Source: Scilla litardierei
Taxonomy: Eukaryota > Streptophyta > Magnoliopsida > Asparagales > Asparagaceae
Assembly: GCA_030789695.1 (NCBI GenBank)
Contig: CM061139.1
Span: 104,630,837 to 104,694,836, forward strand
Reading direction: 5' to 3'
Length of the DNA stretch: 64,000 nt
The notes below the pieces were generated by a model, which made no database searches, had not been told where the DNA came from, and saw only the letters and a program-made list of their open reading frames with translations. A program made the position numbers and the translations under genes. Positions 57,628 through 64,000 of the stretch are shown piece by piece; position 1 is the first letter of the stretch; the number at the start of each line of letters is the position of its first letter.

Positions 57628-60224
57628 CAGTCATAAAAAATGAAAAAGGTGAGCCCATATCTACGCGCACAGTCACGGGATGGCGAATGTGCATTGACTA
57701 TAGGAAACTCAATAAAGCCACCCGAAAGGACCACTACCCATTGCCCTTCATTGATCAAATGCTTGAACGCCTAACAAAACATAAATACTTTTGCTATCTA
57801 GATGGGTATTCGGGATTCTTCCAAATCCCTTTGCACGAAGACGACCAAGAAAAGACCACTTTTACTTGTCCCTACGGTACCTATGCCTACCGTAGGATGC
57901 CGTTTGGTCTTTGTAATGCTCCCGCTACTTTTCAGAGGTGTATGACATCCATATTTTCCGATTACATTGAAAATATTATGGAAGTTTTTATGGATGATTT
58001 TTCGGTTTATGGGAGTGAGTTTGACTCTTGTTTGGCCAATCTTACTAAAATCCTTAAAAGGTGCCAACAAAATAATCTCACTCTAAATTGGGAGAAGTGT
58101 CACTTCATGGTCACGGAAGGTATAGTCCTCGGGCACCTTGTTTCCTCGAGAGGAATTGAGGTAGACAAAGCAAAGATTGAGGTAATCGAAAAACATCCTC
58201 CTCCTATTAATGTCAAGGGCATTAGAGGTTTCCTTGGTCATGCGGGGTTTTACCGTCGCTTCATCAAGGATTTCGCCTCGATTGACCGACCACTTACTTC
58301 CTTGCTCGCTAAAGATACTCCTTTTATTTTTTCAGGAGAATGCTTGCAAGCCTTCAACACCTTGAAGGAAGCACTAGTTTCTGCACCCATCATTCAACCA
58401 CCAGATTGGAGCCTTCCCTTTGAGCTAATGTGTGATGCTAGCGACCAAGCCATTGGGGCGGTATTGGGACAAAGAAAAGATATGAAGCTTCATGCGATAC
58501 ACTACGCGAGCAAGACATTGGATGACGCGCAGAAAAACTACACAACTACCGAAAAGGAGCTTCTAGCGGTCGTCTATTCCATAGAGAAGTTTCGCTCCTA
58601 CCTCCTTGGTTCCAAGGTGATTGTCCACACCGACCATGCGGCGTTAAAGTATCTTTTAAACAAGAAGGAGGCCAACCCTCGGTTGATTAGGTGGATACTC
58701 TTGTTGCAAGAATTTGATTTGGAGATCAGAGACACGAAAGATACGGACAATGTCGTGGCGGATCATTTGTCTAGGCTCATTCGCGACAAGGAGGATGAGA
58801 GTTTACCTATCGACGACACATTCGTGGATGAGAGGCTATATGCCATAAGGACCGGTAAAGTACCTTGGTACGTGGACTTCGTCAACTACTTGGCTTGTGG
58901 AATTAAACCGCATAGGATGCCCACGCATCAAAAGAGGAGATTTCTGCATGAGGTCCGTAGCTATTTTTGGGAAGATCCATACCTCTTCAAGATATGCAAA
59001 GATAGTTTCATTCGAAGGTGCGTTTCTAAAGAGGAGGCAACGTCTATCATTTTGCATTGCCACGGTCTACCATGCGGAGGACATCATGCCACCTCCAAAA
59101 CTACCGCTAAGATCTTGCAGAGCGGATTCTTCTGGCCAACAATGTTTAGGGACACCCACGCTTTTGTGAAGGGGTGCGATAGATGCCAATGGACCGGGAA
59201 TATCTCCAAGCGCAATGAGATGCCAATGAGACCCATCCAAGAAATTGAGCTTTTTGATTGTTGGGGAGTAGAGTTCATGGGACCATTTCCGTCAAGCAAT
59301 GGTAACAAATACATCCTATTGGCCATTGACTATGTCTCCAAATGGGTAGAAGCAATCGCCACCCCTACTAATGATGCAAGGGTCGTCTCCAAGTTCTTCA
59401 AGCAAAATATCTTCCCACGCTTCGGAGTGCCTCGTACCTTGATAAGCGACGGGGGAAGCCATTTCATAGAAAACAAGTTTGAAGCCATGCTAAAGAAATA
59501 CGGGGTAAACCATAGAGTTGGCATGGCATATCACCCCCAGACAAGCGACCAATTGGAAGTCTCAAATAGAGAAATTAAGCAAATTCTTGAGAAGACGGCG
59601 GATCGATCTAGAAAGGATTGGTCAATGAAGCTAAACGATGCTCTATGGGCATATCGCACGGCCTTTCGCACTCCCATAGGCACCACACCGTTCCGACTCA
59701 TTTATGGGAAAGCTTGCCACTTGTCGGTCGAGTTGGAACACCGCGCATATTGGGCCATCAAAACCTTTAATTACGATTACAAGAGTGCGGCGGTGAGGCG
59801 ACTCTTGGACATCAACGAGCTTGATGAGATAAGAAGAGACGCCTACGAAAGCTCAAGAATTTACAAAGAACGGACCAAGATGCTCCACGATGCCCGCATA
59901 ACCGTCACAGACTTTAAAGTAGGAGATAAGGTCTTGCTTTACAATTCCCGGCTCCGACTATTTCCCGGTAAGTTGAGGTCACGTTGGTTCGGACCTTTCA
60001 CCATTAAGAACATACAACCGGGAGGGGCCTTCGAGTTGGAAAGCAATGACGGAGCCTCGTTCAAGGTAAATGGTCAGAGACTCAAGCATTATTCCGAGGG
60101 AGTCCCAACGGGAGAAATCAATAGAGTATATCTACTTAAGGGACGAACGGATGATCTTTCATACCTCCTTGATGAGGTAATAGAGGAGGCGATCCCCCCA
60201 CTCAATTGGAGCTCTTTTCGATGA
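57624..60224 (+). pseudogene. pol: Athila pol: RT, RNase H, integrase
   Basis: 866 codons in one frame after the shift. [37 protein letters not shown], catalytic [11 protein letters not shown]. RNase [45 protein letters not shown]. Integrase: zinc site [11 protein letters not shown] to KGCDRCQ, core [28 protein letters not shown], and C-terminal [20 protein letters not shown]. The first catalytic Asp of the integrase DDE triad is Glu here (GAG near 59271); the other two acidic residues are present. RT and RNase H look intact. The upstream frameshift and the lack of gag and protease make it non-autonomous. Confidence 0.9.
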
Positions 60225-60567
60225 GGATTTCGAGGAAGGCCCGGATTTAGGCCAAGATGATAAGAAAATTGATTCCCCCGACCTCTCCGCTGAAAATGAT
60301 GAAGGCGACGCTGATGTCGCAAGGATTCGAGAGCTCTGCAAGCTCTCGAAATTGAAGTCTCCGAAGAAAGCTCCGCCGATACGGAAATCGGCGTCACCGG
60401 TGAAGCCGTTGACCGGAGCAAACGCTAGCTTGGGGGAGCCTCCCCCCAACACTATTCGAGACAGGAGACCACCGAGGGAGAACACGCCGCCGCAACTTCC
60501 GAATCCAAGCGTTCTCCCCGGAAAGTTTGATGGGTGCATCTCATATGCACCAAACATCCCGCATTAA
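60225..60567 (+). pseudogene. Pol C-terminal extension in shifted frame
   Basis: Past the pol stop another frame is open with an acidic then basic, Pro-rich tail ([36 protein letters not shown]) to a stop at 60565. The shift may lie in the C6 run at 60194-60199. It reads as the original C-terminal tail of Pol. No domain recognised. Confidence 0.5.
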
Positions 60568-60581
60568 TTGAAAATCATAGT

Positions 60582-60631
60582 GGGTCGAGCTCACGACCTT
60601 AAACGAGCGCTTGTCGGGAGGCAACCCGACG
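60582..60631 (+). other. Conserved post-pol block of Athila elements
   Basis: GTCGAGCTCACGACCTTAAA followed by CGAGCGCTTGTCGGGAGGCA and ACCCGA. A GTCGAGC...AAACNAGCGCTTNTNGGGAGGCAACCC block after pol is widespread in plant Athila-like elements (from memory). It is non-coding, of unknown role, and supports the clade call. Confidence 0.65.
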
Positions 60632-60895
60632 GTTATTGCTTTATTTTTACTTTTTCTTTATTTTTGTTTTTGAAATTTTTAGTGTTTTGAGTCGTTCGCC
60701 CAAAAATTTTGTGATAACGGGTCCTATTTTTCTTGACATGAGAGGAGATAGGTAAATCCATCATGAGGAGGATGAACGAGGTGATAAGGAGCATCCCAGG
60801 AAGGCGCTCGATACTTAGGAGGAAGATGAAATCGACTGGAGGAAGAAAGACGGAGTTTAGAGCCCAAACGAAGACAAACAGCAGAACACAAAGCT
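60632..60895 (+). other. Non-coding spacer
   Basis: T-rich then mixed sequence between the conserved block and the internal palindrome array. No gene seen. Confidence 0.5.
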
Positions 60896-61223
60896 CACTC
60901 GGCCGAGTATACTAGTCACTCGGCCGAGTACACAAGTTCGTCCGGCCGAGCCGCTCACGAACGAGGGAAGTCTGCTGTACCCAACTCTCTGTTTAATTTC
61001 CTGATTTCAGTATAACTGCTACTCGGCCGAGTATATATATTCACTCGGCCGAGTAAAACGGATACGCTCCTAGGGCGAGTCTTGCCGAGTAGCTTGAGCC
61101 ACTCGGCCGAATGGACTTACTCCACTCGGCCGAGGCTGGCAAGGCCACTCGGCCGAAGCGTAAGTGGGGAGGAATTTTCCATTGATCTCACTCGGCCGAG
61201 TGACCTAGCCACTCGGCCGAGTC
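60896..61223. repeat. Internal palindrome array, CACTCGGCCGAGTG type
   Basis: About 12 copies of ACTCGGCCGAGT and variants with unrelated spacers, ending 11 bp before a TATATAAAG box. The spacers and the DNA beyond the TATA box do not resemble the LTR copy, so this is not a duplicated LTR segment; only the palindromes are shared. Confidence 0.9.
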
Positions 61224-61234
61224 GTAACTTTTAC

Positions 61235-61243
61235 TATATAAAG
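61235..61243 (+). promoter_or_regulatory. Internal promoter for ORF3
   Basis: TATATAAAG, a near-perfect plant TATA box, between the palindrome array and ORF3 (ATG at 61788). A GC-rich leader follows, with a plausible 162-bp GT-AG intron (61446-61607, ending CATGCGCAG). Promoter function is inferred from layout. Confidence 0.6.
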
Positions 61244-61787
61244 GGCCGAGGGGGGGGCACGTTTTTCGAAACGAAAAAATCGCAACCGCCCCCGACTGTT
61301 CAGCTCCCTCGCCCGTTCCCCTCGCTCGCGCACCCACTCGCCCGACCACCGACCGCCGCGCCGCCGCTCGGCCAGCCACCGCCGGCCGAGCCCCGCCGCG
61401 CCTCGCCCGAGTCGCCGCCGGCGGCCACCACTCCGGCCACCTCCGGTATCGCCTATTTCGCCTTTTTATCCTCTTTTTGTGTATTTTTCAAGGATCCATG
61501 CGTTAAACGAACCTCAAACCCAAATTAATTTCTATATCTATCTATTATACCCCTAATGCTACATACGTTTTGAATATTACCCGCTGATATCTCCATTTCA
61601 TGCGCAGGTTGTTTTTGAGAGCTTAGGGGAGCCCAGGGGAGCTTCTAGGGACTGATTCGGGCTTCGCGGAGGCGCTGTCTTCGCACGCTTCCATTGCTTA
61701 GCACTCGCGGCGTGTCGGGGTATACTCTTTCCTTTATTTTGCACACGCCGCACTTTTCACGTTTTTCGGCGCGCGCTCGGGGCCGAT

Positions 61788-63865
61788 ATGCCGCCCCGGA
61801 CACGGCCGCGGTCGAAGAGAGCTTCCGCCAAGCGGAAGCGGTCGGATGATGCCGGCCCCTCCCATGAGTTGGAGGACTCTCCTCCACCTTGTCCCACACA
61901 CACCGTCCACCCAGCACAGCCTGCAGGCCCTGCACACCCCGCACAGCCTGCAGAGCCCGCACACCCCGCACACCCCGCACAGCCGCTCCCTGCCGCTCCA
62001 CAGCCACCACCTCCGGCTCCACTTATCGGGCGGCTAGGGATCACGTTCCGGAACGACGCACACCGCGTCGCTTTCGAGCGTATTTCCCAGCGCTCGATCG
62101 TACCCTCCAGGTTTGCACACCTTGCCGACCTAGGACGCCTGGGGTACTAGAGGGGATGCTCACGTTGTATGACAACATGGGCTGGCGAGATTTCTTGCAG
62201 GTGTCGGCGGACACGTTTATCCGTCCGACACTTGAGGTACTTAGTTCGATCGCCCGGACCGACGAGGGATGCTCGTTTCGGTTCATGGACCGGGAGTGCC
62301 AGGTCACTCTCGGTATGATGAGAGCATTTTTCTCGTGGCCCGATGTCCCCGGGGCCGATCGAGGTTACGCACCCACCCATATCCCCCCACCTTCCTTCGA
62401 CGCCGGTGCCTTCTGGGCCCGGATTACTGGTCTTCACGCTGCCTTTGACCCTAGTAGGGCCAAGGCCTCGGCCATTGTCCACCCCTGCCTCCGTATAGCT
62501 CAGCGCCTTATGGCGACGACCTTTTTGGCCAGATATGAGCCGGGCACGATGTCCACGCCAGAGCTCTACATGCTCTACGCGATGACACGCCCCAGAGCTC
62601 TATCTAGGGATGGTGATGAGCTAGTCCCCGCCGTCGTGATTGATGTCGCGGCTTGGTTTTTGGACCGCATCATTGTATCGGTGGGCGCACGCTCACCGAT
62701 ATGCTGCGGCGGCCTAATCACCTTGCTTGCCCTTATAACCGGCGAGGACTTCCCTGACGACCTGCGACGAGCACCGGGCCCCACTTCTCTGTCGATTGAT
62801 GTTATGGCCCGGATGAAGATGCTTCGTCCGCACGGTGAGCGACACTGGGTCTGGTTGCACGGCCCTTACGGTGCCGACTACATGATTCTTCCGAGCCCAG
62901 CTCAGACTCAGATTGCACCAGCCCATGTGGACTGGCTCCCTGCGATGGATGTTCTCATCCCCGCTGCTTACGTGCTCGAGGCCGAGGAGGCCGAGCAGGC
63001 CCATGCTGCCCACGCTGCCCCCGCAGACCCTGTTACCCCTGTCGAGCCTGCTGCCCCTGTTGACCCCGTGGCCCCTCAGCCTATCCCCGATGTTTCTGAT
63101 GCTCCTGACACCTCTGTCCACACCTCTGTTGGTGTCGGGAGTCCCTTAGCTGAGCCCACTTCCACTGCTTCCACGCCTGTCACCACCACCACTGGCCCTC
63201 TGTCTGCTGAGCCTGTTTCCTCTGCCCCACCCGAGCGCCCTCCGACCTTAGTTGAGTGCGGAGATCCCTCTGTCTCCACTGCAGCTGTATTTTCCGAGAG
63301 TGTCATGGCGTCTGTCCACACTTCTGTGCCACCGACCTCTCCGGCCGCCTCGCTGCCACTTTTGTATTCTTCTTTCGCTGCTGCTGCCTCCACTTCTCAC
63401 CGTCCCGCCCAGCCTCGCACTGAGGCCAGGCCCCCACTTGCGAGCGCAGCCCCTTTTGTTCCCTTGCCTGCTGAGCCCGTCACCTACGCCACCAGAGTAC
63501 GCCAGCCCCGACCTGCACAGCCCCGACCGGTGCGTCCCTCTGCACCACCTCCCCCTGACACTGTACTTCAGAGCATTCGTGCTCTCGAGGGGGCGGTGAG
63601 TGGCCTCAGAGGTGACCTTCGGACCCTGTCCTCCACCGTCTCCGCGATGGCTGGCCGCTTCGACCTGCTCCCGCAGATTCACTACTGTCTTACCCAGGTC
63701 CTGGAGCGTCTCCCCCGCGTACCCGTACCCACCCAGCAGGTTACCACCCACACTTCCACACACACTCAGCCTGCTACCACTTCAACACCCACACCCGCTC
63801 AGCAGCCTGTCCAGCCACCACCACTTCCGCCTCAGGACGGAGACGACGCAGCACCACCTTCTTAG
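61788..63865 (+). pseudogene. ORF3, Athila ORF-1-like protein, one frameshift
   Basis: The ATG at 61788 opens a basic N-terminus (MPPRTRPRSKRASAKRKRS, nuclear-localisation-like), then a Pro/Ala/His repeat (HPAQPAEPAHP). The frame is lost near 62141-62144 (a G4 run) and the rest reads in the neighbouring frame to 63865. The core (about 62155-62760) has TFIRPTLEVLSSI, FRFMDRECQVTLGMMRAFF and ICCGGLITLLALITG, the pattern of the plant Athila ORF-1 family. The C-terminal 330 codons are Pro/Thr/Ser-rich with a short helical stretch (ALEGAVSGLRGDLRTLSSTV). I see no signal peptide or convincing membrane anchor, so an envelope role is not supported. Function unknown. Confidence 0.75.
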
Positions 63866-64000
63866 GCACCCTTGATGCCGTCGATTATTTTTGTCGTTGT
63901 GCTGCCCGTTTCTGCTGGGTCCTGTTGCATTTTTGCCCACCCCTCCCCTCACTTATTTTGGGATTCTCATGATCGTATCTTTATATATCTTTTTTGGGAG
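63866..64000 (+). other. 3' flank of ORF3 to window edge
   Basis: Non-coding, T-rich. The 3' PPT and LTR are not reached. Confidence 0.5.

Larger units (their letters stand above)
54680..64000 (+). mobile_element. Athila-type Ty3/gypsy element, gag-less, open at the right edge
   Basis: 5' LTR 54680-56518, PBS 56525-56542, pol 56689-60224, an Athila-type conserved block 60582-60631, an internal palindrome/TATA region, and a third ORF 61788-63865. The window ends before the 3' LTR. CCAAC precedes 54680 and should recur after the 3' LTR. Gag and protease coding is missing between PBS and pol. Confidence 0.85.

Noticed and set aside
61082..61528. 148-codon ORF upstream of ORF3
   Set aside because: Starts inside the palindrome array before the TATA box and runs through the putative intron; GC-rich open frame by chance.
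61788..63865. Calling ORF3 an envelope protein
   Set aside because: No signal peptide, furin-like site or convincing membrane anchor; basic N-terminus and Pro-rich C-terminus fit a nuclear or unknown role better.

Overview
The window is plant nuclear DNA made almost entirely of nested transposable elements. I found no convincing single-copy host gene, no rRNA or tRNA gene and no prokaryotic gene organisation. A flowering plant is indicated by the element types: Athila-like and Tat-like Ty3/gypsy elements, gag-only Ty1/copia elements, an L1-type LINE with DUF4283-like and zf-RVT-like modules, and a hAT-type MITE. The species cannot be named from the sequence.

Layout. 1-3067: 5' end (LTR, PBS, broken gag) of a minus-strand Athila-type element, inserted in the pol 3' end of an older plus-strand element whose 3' LTR is 4464-7927. 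That LTR is split by a solo copia LTR (4851-6689, TSD ATGAC). 8.2-10.2 kb: a copia LTR fragment and a 36-bp minisatellite. 10213-13274: another LTR, split by a solo Athila-type LTR (about 11059-12679). 13.3-17.6 kb: decayed sequence, probably Tat-derived. About 17.7-54.2 kb: a minus-strand Tat element with its pol at 50.9-54.2 kb. On its plus strand it carries an antisense gene with its own promoter. That gene is broken by three insertions: a young non-autonomous Athila-like element (19108-25992, TSD ATATT), a large non-autonomous gypsy element (26472-47239) and a hAT MITE (47709-48583). The large gypsy element itself holds a gag-only copia element (30071-36619, TSD GGTAT) and a LINE (37230-42898). 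54680-64000: a plus-strand Athila-type element with 5' LTR, a pol without gag or protease, an internal promoter and a third ORF. Its 3' LTR lies beyond the window.

Two features recur across otherwise unrelated LTRs and are the most interesting signal here. First, just upstream of the TATA box lies an array of short CpG-centred palindromes whose core differs by family (CTCGGCCGAG, CCGATCGG, AGTCGACT, GACCGC/GGTCGC types). The CTCGGCCGAG type is used twice in the right-hand element: in the LTR promoter and before a TATA box leading to ORF3. Second, about 350-780 nt downstream of the TATA box, in the predicted transcript leader, lie serial hairpins that share a loop but have different, still complementary stems. 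The clearest case is 55858-56156: five hairpins with one invariant 14-nt loop.

Most coding regions are broken, often by one-base shifts in or next to homopolymer runs, so some breaks could be assembly errors. Element boundaries with matching TIRs and TSDs are firm. Clade names rest on recognised motifs, and the hairpins were paired by eye, not folded by program.
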